Origin: Atherinomorus stipes
Taxonomy: Eukaryota; Chordata; Actinopteri; Atheriniformes; Atherinidae
NCBI GenBank assembly: GCA_023101725.1
Contig: JALJCO010007877.1
Span: 518,234-582,233, forward strand
Direction: 5' to 3'
DNA: 64,000 nucleotides
Position 1 is the stretch's first letter; each line of letters opens with the position of its first letter. A program made the position numbers and the translations under genes. Below are positions 33,168 to 45,855 of this stretch, piece after piece. Under the pieces are notes generated by a model that saw only the letters and a list, made by a program, of their open reading frames with translations, was not told the origin of the DNA and did no database searches.

Positions 33168-34697
33168 CTAGAGATGTCCCGATCAGGTTTTTTTGCCCCT
33201 GATTCCGAGTCTGAGTCATTATATTTTGAGGATCGTCCGATACAGAGTCCCGATCCAATACTTCTATAACAAAATTAAAGAGAAAAAGACAGATAACAGT
33301 GTTTCCTTACAGCATGCTGTAGCCGTGGTGATACCACTGGTCAGAGGAGGGGGGTCATCAACACACTAGCCTGATCTGATTCTGAATCCGATCTAATTTA
33401 AATCATAGCTTGAAAGTGGAATTGGGATCAGGAGGCGTCACATTTGTTATATTTTTTCCTTTCATGCACTCTTATTTTACTTTATTATGACACCTCCTCT
33501 AATTAATTACATTCTTTCAATCACATTTTTAAAACAAGATATTTAGCATACATTTCTACACCAACTAACACCAAATGAATGAGGAATTGATCATTTGTGA
33601 ATGTCTGTGGAAACCACAAAGGAAACTATTTGGTTATTTCTCTGAATCATGGGAATGTTCGGTTCTTTATCTGTTGGACAGCAAATAAAACCAACACTGT
33701 AGATTTTAAATAAACTGTGAAACAACAGATATATAATGCCTGCTTCGATAATGGCAAGTAATGGCAAACAAAGTTTAACCGGCATTCTTTTAAATTTTTT
33801 TTTCTGTCACTCAGCCTGTCTCGGGGCATGTCACAGAGAGGGACCCAACTGCAGTCACGGTACGTTGCCATATATCCAGTCCACGCCGGAAGTCCCAATC
33901 GGAAGTGTCTTTTTCATGTAACTTACTAAAATCTAACCCTAACCCTGACCCTTCTCCTAACCCTCACCACCCGACTTCACTATATGCATCTGTTTGCAAG
34001 CTGCAGATAGATACTCTTGGCAGTATTTAACTAACTTCTGCATGAGACTTCTGCATGGATTGGATGTATGGCGGCACCCTTGTCCATCATTGTAACTGCA
34101 ATTACATAGTCTTGACGTCACACAACAGCCCTGTCAAACCTGCACTGGTGCCTGCGATGTGCCGGTAACGTTAAACCAGCTCATTGTGTTGTGCACAACC
34201 ACGTTGTGTGGCTAAATATGAACAGTGTATTACATAATATAATGAGTTTATTGTCGTATGCTTTGACAAATGGATCAAACTTTTTGAACTTGGTTCAGCT
34301 CAGCGCTATAGCTGCCTTCACTGTAGTTAACGTGTGGATTAACAGCTGCTGTGTTACATTTAAACACCTGTACTGCCTGGTGATGCTGCATCATACAGCT
34401 CTGAGCTGTGTGCAGGACTCCTGCGGCTCATATGAGGCAGAATCAAACCAACCGCTGGTCATAAAACTGTAACTGACAGGAAAACCACGCAGAGGAAAGA
34501 GAGGTGCTGCCGTCAGGGTGCATCCCCGGCCAAAGCGAGGGGCAGTGTCGGCCATGGCAGCCTGCTGCTGCCGTGTCAGTATAAAAGAAACATTTATTCG
34601 ATACCTGATCGGGATGTAACAGCCGATTCCAATCAAGTCTGAAACCATGTGATCGGGCCCGATTTCTGATCACGTGATTGGATCGGGACATCCTTAG
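33168..34697. mobile_element. 1.5-kb TIR element (hAT-like or unassigned) with a nested MITE
   Basis: The ends CTAGAGATGTCCCGATC and its inverted match (GATCGGGACATCCTTAG) form a 17-base TIR. More GATCGGG/CCGATC words lie just inside both ends. No intact transposase and no clear 8-bp target duplication (flanks tgtagtt and ttcgtcc are not identical). A family B MITE lies inside. Confidence 0.7.
33838..34023. mobile_element. MITE family B, copy 2
   Basis: The right end TTGCAAGCTGCAGATAGATA continues CTCTTGG. The core reads ctaaccctaaccctgaccc. It matches the orientation of 18984-19164 by its core. The left end is degraded. Inserted within the 33168-34697 element. Confidence 0.6.
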
Positions 34698-34714
34698 TTC
34701 GTCCAACTTACTGC

Positions 34715-34960
34715 CAGCATGTAATCTTTATTGGGTTAGGAGTTCGGGTTAGATGATGGTATACGAGTCCAAGCCAAGGCGCACTTAACCAGCATGGCGA
34801 CTGCATCATTCTGCAGCAATGTGCCAACACATCAGCTCTGTGCTTAGTGGGACCATCATTTGTTTTCCAGCAGGACAATGACCCCAAACACACCGTCAGT
34901 CTATCTACGGGCTATTTGACAAAGAAAGAGACTGAAGCCCAGTTACCTGACCAGATGGTT
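34715..34960 (+). pseudogene. Tc1-like transposase C-terminal fragment
   Basis: [19 protein letters not shown] then TKKETEAQLPD includes the second catalytic aspartate region (QQDNDPKHT). The preceding bases (ggcgactgcatcattctgca) also fit. Lacks both ends. Confidence 0.8.
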
Positions 34961-35023
34961 GGGATTACTTAGACCGCACGGTGAAGGCAAGACAACCAAG
35001 TTCTCAGCACCTCAGGGAACTCC

Positions 35024-35659
35024 TTTAAAAGCAGAGACACACCGGGCCGATTTTCGGCTGCCTGGTGTCGTCGTGGAGTCTTCTGAAGTCGGGGTCATGA
35101 GTCAGTTTAGTGTGTTCTGTGTCGTCGGCCATTTGCAGCCGTTGCCATCACCGTCGGTGTTCTTTTCAGCCGATTGAACATGTGTAATCGGCGTTGGCCA
35201 GTCGTTAAGTTGGTGATGGGCTGACCAATCAAATTGGAAGGGGCTTGACCTTGCTGGCGAATCAGCAAACGAGAAGACCTGAAGTGAAGGTAAACAAACC
35301 AGATGAAGAGCGGACGTAATGCAAACTCTCACACATCGTTTGGCATTGTACTGGGACCTGAGCAAGCAGTCCTCGCTTTCTGCTAACAAGAACAGTAGCA
35401 GCTTTTACGTATTTTCGTCTTGAGAAATTGTCCGTCATTTCCAGTTTTTGGGGCCACAATATAGACCAGCAGCGCCTGCTGTCATGGCGACATTATATTT
35501 TGCACGTGCGCAGAAGGTACACCCAGATCTGGAGTCGGCTCGATGTGCACCTTTCTCACCGTGGTGGCGAGACTGAAGCTGACTGATCGGCCCGACCCCA
35601 TTTTCTGGCAACGACTGCGACGGTCGGCAGACTGTCCGGTCTGTCTCAGTCCTAAAAAT
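35024..35659. mobile_element. Non-autonomous TIR element, about 636 bp
   Basis: The left end TTTAAAAGCAGAGACACACC aligns imperfectly with the inverted right end (ATTTTTAGGACTGAGACAGA). The interior is rich in cggccgat/cgtcgg words. No protein frame of note. Confidence 0.55.
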
Positions 35660-35697
35660 GTTGGACATTTTGCTCATTAAAACACTTTTGAGACCTT

Positions 35698-36138
35698 AGC
35701 TGTGTTCGAAATCGCTCCCTATCACAGATGTAGTGCACTATATAGTGACACGCCATTTTGTAGTGTTGTTCGAATTCTGTCCACTACTTTTAGTCCATTA
35801 CATCGTCCACTATAAAATACCCACAATGCACCGCGAATGTAAGTGTACAAGCGATGTACCCTACATTGCATTGTACTCCCGTATACCACAATGCAATGCG
35901 GCCGTGTTTTGTGATCGCAGAAGAAAAATGGTGAAGCACCCTAAATGTAAGTAAACGTAAGTAACGTTAAAGTACCAACATTTGCTTTAGTGGTGTTGTT
36001 ATGTGGCTTTTAACAATAGCTTTTAACAACAATGGTATTTCTTCGTAGCAGGAAAGGTGTCTATTGTTCATACTACATCATATACACTATGTAGGGAATA
36101 GGGAGTGGGTGGATGAGTGGATGATTTCGAACACGACT
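35698..36138. mobile_element. MITE with GTGTTCGAAATC ends
   Basis: AGCTGTGTTCGAAATCGCTC at the left and GATTTCGAACACGACT at the right form the TIR, with a second paired block (ccctat/atagggag) just inside. The interior has 'actatatagtg' and 'cactatgtaggga' words common in fish MITEs of this kind. Confidence 0.75.
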
Positions 36139-36192
36139 CTTGAAACATTCAGGCCTGATGTTTTAGATCCAGGCGTGCTGGAACAGCTGATT

Positions 36193-36432
36193 CCAAGTGT
36201 ATCTATCTGCGGCTTGCAATCCAGTGGGCGTGTCATATAGTGGGCGTGTCCTACAGTGGGCGTGTCGCATAGTGGGTGGGTCTGGTTAGGTTTAGGGGAA
36301 GGGTCAGGGGTAGGGCTAGATTTTACCGTGCTCTCATTGGCCTGGTGGGCGTGTCGTCGAGTAACGTCACACTACGACACGCCCACTCTACGACACGCCC
36401 CTGTCTTGCGACCCGCAGATAGACCCTTCTCG
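36193..36432. mobile_element. MITE family B, copy 3 (most complete)
   Basis: CCAAGTGTATCTATCTGCGG at the left pairs with CCGCAGATAGACCCTTCTCG at the right. Repeated gggcgtgtc words sit on one side and cgacacgccca on the other, so the inner part can fold as well. The core gggtcaggggtagggctag is the reverse of copies 1 and 2. Confidence 0.85.
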
Positions 36433-39360
36433 CTGATTCAGTCATTCTATGTTAAAGAGAGAAGAGTATTGCCACCTGGTGGAGAGATGACACCACAGCA
36501 ACTCACTGTGTCACATCAGTTCTGTGTGTGTATCGGGCTGGGAGATGTGCCCTTAAATCAATATCCTGATTAATTGAATATACTACTTTGATTACAATTA
36601 ATTAGCAATTATTTTAGTATTGTTTTATTTTCAGCTTTTATTGCCTTCTGAAAGTTTTTGTTTTCAAATGCTTTTATGACAGAAGACCAGATGTTGATTT
36701 TAAAGTGAAAGGAGCGCACACAGTTTAACTATTTATGATAATTTAATTAATATTTCTTAAATATGTTTAAGAGAAATAAATGAAATAATTGAGATGTGCA
36801 AGAATACATTGATTCTTGATCAATGTTGGTTTCAATTACTTTGCCAGCACTAATGGGTATACTTTCAACACTTAAACAACAGTGTTGCTCCCTGAAGATG
36901 TCTCTCAGCATCCTGATGGATTTCTGTAAGTAAAACACATCATGATGAATGTTTAACATCAGTCTCTATATGCTGACACACTGCTGTTGTTATAAAATTT
37001 GTGTATCTGTGCAGTGATGGACAGATGTTGACCCTGCTGCTCCTCTACTGAACACCTGCAGCTCACTGTGAGTTTCCTCTGAAATGTTCTATTCTTCCCT
37101 CTGGATCTGAGTTAGTGGATCAGTCTGCAGAAATATGATCATGTCCAGCCTCTTTTAGAGAGATTTCATTCATAGCTTGTTCAAAAATGAAGGAAGGATG
37201 AACGGCGCTGCATCACAAAGCTACCAAACACCTTAATGCCCAAAGTGCTGGCTGAGCTCAACATAACTGAGGGGGTGGTTGTGAATACCATCTGCGGACA
37301 AAGAGGAAGTCTGTTTGCTTTTTATGCTGATAAAATTTGTAACAATCTTGACCAACTAAAAGTCACATTTTGATGATGGTTTCTATTCTGTTCTGGAAAC
37401 AGAGCTAGTATTTATTGCTCCATGAACAAAAGTTCACAAAAAGTTTTAAGATTTTCTCTCAAGCTGCAGCTGTTAAGGACTGGAATTCTGACACGTTTCA
37501 TGGACACCAAAACACTTTCCTACACACATCACTGTGTCACTTGTGTTTTAAGAGGAAACAAACTACTTATAAACAAGTTTGGTTATAAGCAGTTAGTGGA
37601 TGTTTTCCTGTCATTTGGAGCAATGTACAACAAAAAGTGTAAATTTCTCTTCTTGGTTCTTGTTTTGTCTTCCTAAAAGAACCAGTGACCATTATGCCAC
37701 ACGTGTTTGTGGTATTTATGATTTGAATCCAGAGTCTGGGCTTAACTGGGGAAACAATGTGTTTATTTTCGCTGCCCCACTGTTGGAGCAACTTACAAAC
37801 TAACCTGAAAATGTCAGAACTCATTTTATTTCGAGCTCTTCCTTCTTCTTCTTCTTTTTTTTTTTTAACTTTCCAGACAGTGTGAATGTTTTCAACTGTA
37901 CTTGTTTTTAATTGTTGCTACTGTAAATTAAACTACTTGCACTAAAATTGCTTCTTAAATTGCTAAATTCATCTATTACATCTTAAAACCAGTCTAACTT
38001 CATGAAATGACTGAATAATTGTTTTGTTTTTTTAAATTTATTGTTATAAAGTACTTTGTAATGGTATTTGTTGTTTTAATCTGGTTAAATCTGGTCAAAA
38101 GGTTTCCTCCTCCTCCTCCTCTTCTTCTTCTAATTAAAACATAATATTGAAAAAATGTGAGAGATAGTTAACTTTTGTGTTTTAATGTAACTTGAATGGC
38201 TGTTGGGTGACATACATGCAGACTGCAGCAGGTCAAAGTCAGTTTCCTCTTCAGAAAATTTGTTTCTCCCACTATTAATTGAATTCTAGCTCTGAATATT
38301 CTGGCCAATTCTTTCTGTTGAGGAGTTTTCTGCTTCACAAGAATCCCAGTAATCAACGGTGAAGAAGAAAATCAGCTCACTCAGACTTTTGCACAATCAA
38401 TTTCATTAGATTTTATATGAGCGTCATGAAAGAAACTAAACATCTCTGATCTGTTAGAAATTTCTAACGAACTGGTTTAGTTTTGATAATGAAATATTGT
38501 GCAGCATCCCACACCTGTGAGAGCAACGTGAGTGTGGTTGTCTGTGCATGAAGTTGTTTTACACCTGAGCCACCAGCAGATGGTGTGGGTGCAGCAGCCA
38601 TTCGCAGAGACAACTGAGAGTGAGCCTGTTTATGCTCATATCACCTTCCTCAAGACCAGAGGACGGGCCGGCATCCTTCTGCCCCCAGACTGTCCTCCAC
38701 TGGTTCACCTTTCTGTGCCCACCCACCTGAGTACGACAGGTGTCATTAGTAATGACAAAGTTTGAACGCCGTATTCTTGCTGCCAATCTCTTCACTTTTA
38801 ATCAAATACATAAAAATATAAATCCACCTGCGTCTGACTTTTTCCTCGTGGCTAATTTCCTTTATATGATAATCTCTTGTGGTAAGAAAGACCTGCTGTA
38901 GGGGAGTTTTGATATCCAAGTCGATCAAATAAATCCTTTGTAGACTTTCTTCAACATGTCTCTGGTCCTATCCATCACCATGGTTACACCTGCTTAATTA
39001 TCATTAAACATCAACATTATTATAATTATCTGTGGTCGTAGTTTTGCAAACTTATACATTATGTACGGACTTACTTCCTTGGAAAAAATCAGTGGTTGAA
39101 GAAAAACACGACTGTGTAAGAGAGTTAAAAGCTGCGACTGCAGAACTGGAAGCGTCTTTGCAGCTTTAGTGTTTTAATTTGATTCACCATGGGAGCCAGT
39201 GGCAAACAGTCTCACTGGGTTATTCTGCTGATAAGTTTAGACAAAATGGCCCGCACTGTCTTCTCAATACCTCTACAACAAACAGATTCTTGTCTGTGCT
39301 TATGAGGCCACCTGCTATAAATGTGGACTTATCATTGGTGGTCTTATGACATTAGGTGAG
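36433..39360. other. Gene-free spacer
   Basis: AT-rich sequence with pyrimidine microsatellites (cttcttcttctt near 37840, cctcctcctcctcttcttct near 38106). No exon or RNA gene recognised. Confidence 0.45.
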
Positions 39361-39365
39361 GAGTC

Positions 39366-39394
39366 ATTTCCTCCACCAAGGAGGTGGAGGAAAT
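39366..39394. repeat. Perfect 12-bp-arm hairpin inside a dispersed repeat
   Basis: ATTTCCTCCACC and GGTGGAGGAAAT flank a 5-base loop (AAGGA). It is followed by tgtctgtctgtctgttag, a context that recurs in fish repeats. Confidence 0.7.
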
Positions 39395-39675
39395 AACCAT
39401 TTGTCTGTCTGTCTGTTAGTGTAATTGATTTTGGTGTTGATGTGGATCACTGTCTGGATCCAGACATTTTTTGAAGTATTGTTTATAATTGTGAGATATG
39501 GCCGTATTGGGAGGAGGGGGTGGTGAATATTTTTGATATTTCAAAAAGATATTTACTTTTTGAAATATCTGAAATTTTTAGAATATTATTGAACAATAGG
39601 CACATTTCCAAAAAGGCTTTTCCCCCTCTCATTTTGAAATAATTCTGATTTAAGATTTCAGGGCAGCTGTGTACA

Positions 39676-40258
39676 TGGGAACTAGTCTATGGGAAGCTGA
39701 AGTAATGCCCATCTACTTCCGGCTCATGAGGCCTTAGAAAAGAAAAATATGAATGGGAGTCAATGGGAAGAAAATGATAATCTTCTGGTCCCAGTCGATC
39801 TCTGTCCTGGATTCCAGAGATGTTGGTTGTTGATTTAAATGCAAATTTTTAATGCAAAGATTAAATAAAATACTGCGAAGATTTTAGAATATTTCAGGTT
39901 TTGCTTGAAGCCGCTTTGTGGACTACAGCTGTCGTCACCAGCAATATGCATCACCAGCTGCCCAAGGAGCGCTAGCAGGGTGATTTTACGCAAGTCAATG
40001 CTTATTTTCAAGGGCAGGAAGAGCATCAAAAGAGGTGAAGACCATTATAAGTTAGGACTTGTTTAATATTTCCATTAGACCAATGGAATGATGGGCGCTC
40101 TTGTTCACTCGCAACAAGAACTGTAGTCCACACAGTGGCTTCAGGGCAGAGAATGATAATTATTTTCCCCTGATTGACTTCCATTCATAGTTTTTCGTTT
40201 CTGAGGTCCCATGGGGCTCACCATAAGGGGTGTGACTTTGGCTCCCCATTCTGATCTG
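39676..40258. mobile_element. Foldback element with TIRs of roughly 100 bases
   Basis: The block ATGAATGGGAGTCAATGGGA at 39750 pairs with tgattgacttccattcat near 40170-40188. Pairing continues patchily outward (ctatgggaagctgaag / ggctccccat). Non-coding interior of about 400 bases. Confidence 0.6.
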
Positions 40259-40396
40259 GTGTGTCCATGCACTTAAACAGATTTCAACAGTCCTGTCTGA
40301 CATGCGCAGAAAAGTGTTTACATCACATGATTTATGTGGAGAGATGGAGAGATTTACAAACTGATCATCACAGTTGTTGTACTTTCAAGCAGCAGC

Positions 40397-40504
40397 TTAA
40401 TGGTGGGTCTGTCTTGTATTTCAGAGTTCCATTACCTCATTCATAGTATTTTACCTTATGAAAAAAATTGTGCAGCAATGCAACATCGGTAAGGGTTGCT
40501 TTAA
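40397..40504. mobile_element. MITE family A, truncated inverted copy
   Basis: The 108 bases match the left end of 237-575 in reverse complement (taatggtgggtctgtcttgt ... caacatcggtaagggttgct TTAA). The remainder of the element is missing at an abrupt break near 40397. Confidence 0.85.
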
Positions 40505-41097
40505 GGAAAGAAAAATGTACAAATGGCAGACAACTTAAAAATTTTTGCTTGTAATAAATCAAAAACAAGACAAATGTAACCCCCATTTCTGGGATGAATG
40601 ATAAATAAATGAGCACCCTCTTGGAATCAAAGTCCCAGCTGTTTTTTAAGTCATACTTTGTACTTTTGGTAGCCATGTCGTCGCTAGCTGTTGCTGTTTC
40701 GTGTGTGATGATGTTTTTGTAGCTTGCCATACTGCAATGTGAAACTAATGCATTCGGAAGCTCCGGGAAATGTGCCGTTACACAAAACTCAATCAACTTA
40801 TTCTTTAAACGGCCTGCAACAAAAAATGTGAATTAATTCAGTCGATTTTTTGCCCAGGTCTACTATCCCGACAAGCTAATTAAGAATAAAGCTAGTTTTA
40901 GTCTGTCAAGTTGTCTGTAAAAAAAGAGTACCATATCTTAGCTCTTAAATAGTGTCTGCAAAGAATTGTGGGACAGATTAATTTTATTTTATTTCATAAA
41001 GGATTAAAGTTACCATTAAAGATCATTTTCAAGGTAAATGAGAAACCTACCTCTTCTGCTTAGACACTTAAGGGTCTTATTAATAAAGAACCCTCTG

Positions 41098-41128
<31 letters not shown>

Positions 41129-41786
41129 TATTTGACTGGACAGCAGAGAAAACACATGTGAAGGCCTCCATCCCTCCCCATGGAGAACAACCTGCTGTCA
41201 TTCAGAGAGAAAAAAGTGGTCAGGAAGCAGCTTTCACACAAGAAAAAAAGATCAAAATGCTCAACACTGTCCAGCTGAGAGATTAAGGGAGACATGCAAA
41301 CACACCAAAACAGGCCTGAAATTCCAGGCGACATATTGATTTACCAAAGCTGCTTTCCCACTGAAATTAACTCGTTCATGCGGGTTTTTCAAATACACAT
41401 CGACCTGCTCATAATCAGCATTTCACTCCTTTCCCAATGACAAAAAAAAGAAGAAAAAAAGAAAAAAAAAGCCGGGTCCGATCACCTGCTGGCAAGCTTT
41501 GTGGCCTCTTCATGCATTCCAGTTGTCTCAAAATTAGTTTTTCTGAGGTAATTTTCCGAGGAAGTGACGTGATGAACTCGTTTTTCCGAGATACGAGCTT
41601 GTAATTTGCAGAGGACCCCGAGGTTGTAAATTTTAAAGATGGTGGCGTCCAGTACCATTGTGGTGTTTATTAAACTTCTATATAAGAGATTTTCTGATCA
41701 TAATTTCCAAGTGTAAACAGCACCGAATAGTTGTTATTGAATTTTACTGTCTCATGTCGGTCTTTTTTTCTTTAAAACGAGCGTGA
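40505..41786. other. Gene-free spacer
   Basis: Contains a poly(A) run of about 26 bases (41099-41125) and another A-rich patch at 41441-41470. No gene recognised. Confidence 0.5.
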
Positions 41787-42125
41787 TTAAAGCAACTCTT
41801 ACCGATGTTGCATTCTTACACTATTTTTCTAACAGGGTAAAATGCTATGAATGAGGTAATGGAACTCTAAAATACAAGACAGACCCACCATTAATCAAAA
41901 TAAAATATTATTCCAATCTCTAAATATTCAATGAAAACTCCAACCAATCCTTGAAGTGGGGTGCACCTCTAGGATTGTCCAACGGACCTGCCTGTCAGAC
42001 CTTTGATTCTGCATTGGGAGGTGGAGGGAATGAAGGGGTGTGTCTTAGGAGTGAGGCGGGACTGTTTATATTCAAATAATCTTGCTGTGCTTTCTGAAAT
42101 GCAAGATCGGTAAAGGTTGCTTTAA
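41787..42125. mobile_element. MITE family A, copy 2
   Basis: Same 339-bp span and orientation as 237-575, including TTAA at both edges (41787-41790 and 42122-42125). About a dozen differences by eye, so one or both inserted fairly recently. Confidence 0.9.
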
Positions 42126-42917
42126 GTGTTGTTTATTAAACAAATATACTGAAATTAGCTGTTGTTATCGTGGTAACATTGTTATAAAGTCAGTGTTATT
42201 TTTCTAGCTAGAAATGTGTTATTTTCTAGCTGTTCTAGCTCACAAATAGGCTGTTTTGGAGGTTTCTATTTTCACCCGAGTTGGTGCAACTGGAACGCAA
42301 AATACCTGGTAATAACGTCACCAACTCGCGTCTGCTCGGAATCCCGAGACAACTGGAATGCACCATCTGTCCCCACTGCTGTTGCGCGTTGATGATGTCA
42401 ACTGTGTGACAGAAATCAGGAAAGTAAACAATGGAGACGAGTCAGGCCGTGGTCAATGTTCTTTCTCGTTGCACCTTTGTCTGTCCTCAAAATGGAGGAA
42501 AACCAGCAGATGACTTTGTTGTGCAGATGGAATACAGACGACATGAATTTGTGGCCGAAACACACTTAATATGATACGTGACTGGCGCGATGTCACAATG
42601 TAGCCCACGAGTTTAAACAGGTTTTTTGGCCAGTGGGAAAGGGGTATAAGTTATCATGAAATGATCTGATTAAATTATTCATTAGATACAGTTAGATTTT
42701 CTTTTCTTGGGTTTTCTGGAAACTGCAAAGGTTTTTATATATTAGAGGAGTTGGGGTGTAAACGTGCATGTTTATAGAGGGAGTGGATCTTAAAGGCATA
42801 TATAATCAGCAAGCAGCCTCTGAATGCACATGTGCATATGAAAGTTTGATTTTATAAACACTTTTATTTCCATTCTTGACCAGAAAATGCCAGAGGAAAG
42901 AAATAGATTTTATATTT
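42126..42917. other. Gene-free spacer
   Basis: Nothing recognised. Confidence 0.45.
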
Positions 42918-43446
42918 AGGATGTTGTGTGTGTAGTCCATTCATACTGTCATCTAAGCTAAAAATTCAGTGCTCTGAAAACACCTGGATGCTGCCCTAAC
43001 AACGGCAAAGAGTGCATTGCAAAATGAAGCACACTTCTCACACTAAATGGACGCCATCTTGCTGATGTAGCAGAAGAGGCGGGACTTTTGAACTGTTTTC
43101 AGAACTGAATAATGGTGGTGAACGAAACGGTGGCGACCGGAGACTATATTATACTGATCTAAGTAATGTTTATGAAATTATTCAGATATAATTGTGGCAT
43201 GCTACCAAGCTGTTCACTCCCTGATGACAGTTATGATCTGGTGATTTATTTGAGGCCGCGGTTATACCAGCTCATTAGAGTTAGCTCACGTTAGTGGTTA
43301 ACGCTAGTCCATCACTTCTGGTAAGTCCAGTGGTCTATTCGGGTCAGCATTTAGCGACAATAGTGTGCACTACAGACGAAGTACACAGTGCACACTACGC
43401 ACTGAATTCCAGTGCACTCCGGCAAGTGTGCGGTTTGAGAAATGGC
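42918..43446. mobile_element. TIR element family R2, copy 2
   Basis: Same orientation as 11727-12305. The right end reads AAGTGTGCGGTTTGAGAAATGG, whose inverse matches the left end of copy 1. Its own left end is decayed. The open frames at its right edge are repeat sequence, not genes. Confidence 0.8.
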
Positions 43447-43687
43447 TTGGGTGTTTTGGATGCACACCAAGGCGGATTCGGCAAAGAAATGCAAGAAAAC
43501 ATTATTGGAGGAAGAGAGGAAAAGAAAAAGAGGAAGGGACAGGACACTTGATAACAGTCAAGATAAGACTGTCTTGTACTGGCTGGAGTGAGCTCACAGC
43601 ACAGGTAGGATGCAAGATGGATGCCAGTTTAGCCATCGATAGGGGACGCATCACTCAGAAAACTGCAAAAAGTTCTGTCGTGCGTCT

Positions 43688-44182
43688 TTAAAGCGGACTT
43701 GAGTCCGGAACACCGTTGTGGTACGGTACGTTTGAGCTGGTGTGAAAGTGGACCAGATTGTTTTGGTCCAGACTAAAGAACTGTGCCGAGACCACCTCCA
43801 GAGGTGCGGGCTCGGTGCGCTTCCATGTGTACTCCAGGGTGGTTGAGAAGCTCCTGCCTACAGCTTGCAGGATGAGGTGGAGTCGGATTTTGGGGGTGGG
43901 GTTTGGCGGGGTTAGACATCAAACTTGGCCCACATTACCATTTTGAGTCATTAATTCAAACCCTTCTCCCCCATCCCTGAGCCCTAACCCTAACCAAGCT
44001 ACTGTATCTGGCCACGCCCATCGGATATCCAACGTCATCTAATATCCGACTACTGCAAGCCGCAGATGGGGGTACTTGGAGCAAAGCTGTGAACTGTGTT
44101 AGTTGAGCATTGCAACATTGTTACAACTTTTGGGCCCAGTCAAACCAGTATACCAGACCAACTGGTGTGAAAGCACCTACAG
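43688..44182. mobile_element. Probable TIR element with a nested family B MITE
   Basis: ttgagctggtgtgaaagtgg near 43731-43750 and ccaactggtgtgaaagcac near 44158-44176 share the phrase 'ctggtgtgaaag' in direct orientation, with paired 'ttttggtccagac' and 'gtcaaaccagtataccagac' words around the edges. About 43880-44080 holds the family B core. Confidence 0.45.
43880..44080. mobile_element. MITE family B, copy 4
   Basis: Right end CTGCAAGCCGCAGATGGGGG and core gagccctaaccctaaccaag. The left boundary is unclear. Confidence 0.55.
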
Positions 44183-45855
44183 TACTTGACCTAAACTTAG
44201 CCATGTGAGGGAGCTGGTGTATGTCTGTGCCTCAGTGACCTGAAACATGCTCTCTAACTAAAGATGTGAAATCCATTTAGGTTCATGTCTTCTCCTTCTG
44301 GTCAATACAAGTACAGCAGTCAGCATTTCTGCATGACAGAACAAGTACAAACACATTGCATCTGGTTAGTAAATGTAAATCTAGCACCATCTGTTAAAGC
44401 TGAGGTGGATTTTATGCCACTTTCACCCGTACAGCCAAGTGCAACCTCTCTGTATGTGTCTCTGTGTGTAATCGGTGTAATCCTAGCTGCTCTTTTCCAG
44501 TGTGTGCAGATGAAGAGGTTCTGGATATAGTGATGTGACCAGTTGGTCTTTCTATTTAAACCTGTGACAGAGAGTACAGAAGTTAAAACGAAAGGGAGAT
44601 GAAATGTAAGAGGAGGGATGGGGGTGGGGGCATTAGCTGAGTCAGTGTGGAGCAAACTGTTTGGGAAGAGGAAGATAGCAGGTGATATTATGAAGAATTA
44701 AAAGTTTGATATTCAAAGTCTGGATGTTTGGAGACAAAGTTAAAATGTAGAGATAAATGCATCTTATCCAGCTGTTGAAATAGGGCAGCATTAATCAGAT
44801 TGTTTATTTAAATTTCAATGAAGTCGACTGGACATCAATAGATGACTTTATGTGGATCAAGCAAGTTTTATTGTTGGATAAAGATACTGTACCTGGATGG
44901 AAAAACTTTTATTGTGGATGAGAACAGGGGTCCAAAGATCAGCAGTTAATTAAAAAATCATGACTGTATTATCTGTTATATCCAGTTCATTTAGTCTTAT
45001 TGGTGAGAACAAGAACAAGGCTGATACGATCACTGCACCATGAATCATGATATGAGGAGGAAGAGGAACAGCTCAGATTACAGCTAATTTGACACTTGTT
45101 TACAGCTTCGTCCTGTTGTAGGAAGATGAAACCAGAGATACAGAGGCTACATCCCATAATTACCTGTTGGCTTTATTGTTTTTATACAGTCATGAACAAG
45201 TAAAGCATACCGGGGCTACTTTTGATTCTTTACCTATTAAAAGAAAGTCAAATATAACCGTGTCATGCCCCATTTCCCCACGGAAACCCTCTAAGTGAAT
45301 TTCAGAACTGCAACCCACAACATTAAATATTAGTTTCATGGTTTTAATGTGACAAATTGCATCCTGTTACTAGATCTTTGTGCTGAAACCCCCAAGTTCA
45401 TTTCTGGAGCAGAGCTCTATCTGCACTGAGTCTGGTTAATAATAAACAAACTCAGATGAACTTAGGTTTATATCAGCTGTTTTAAGCTTGTCTGTTGACC
45501 TCTTTTAGTTTTAGGCATAACAGGAAATACTTTTGATAGATATGTACAACGTCCTGACAGATACATGCCGTATTCAAATTGTCCACTTCATCAATCATTC
45601 ACTCACTATACATGCTCACTAAATGTTGGACTTAAATAGGGGGCATGGATAGCTCTGTGGCTGCCTCCCCCTCCGTGCTGTTGTTTCTTGAGACATGGTA
45701 CTGGCTTTGAGAGAGTGAGCAAGCGTGGAAGATAAAAACGCAACACAAATGCAATGGAAACAAGGCTGAGAGAGAAAAATCCCTGACGATTTAGACACTC
45801 CAACAAGTAGATGCATTTCTCTTACTCAAGTAGAAGAGATGTCGGGTAAAGGAGG
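44183..45855. other. Gene-free spacer
   Basis: No exon or RNA gene recognised. The open frames have no domains. Confidence 0.45.

Noticed and set aside
33938..33970. Telomere-like CCCTAA repeats
   Set aside because: They sit inside a MITE whose other copies (43980, 19070, 36290 inverted) carry the same core between matching ends. Not an interstitial telomere.
36256..36573. 105-codon open frame
   Set aside because: Starts inside the family B MITE and reads through its gggcgtgt words.
43688..44182. Protein-coding gene suggested by GC-rich stretch
   Set aside because: Two repeat families account for the composition; frames are short and broken.
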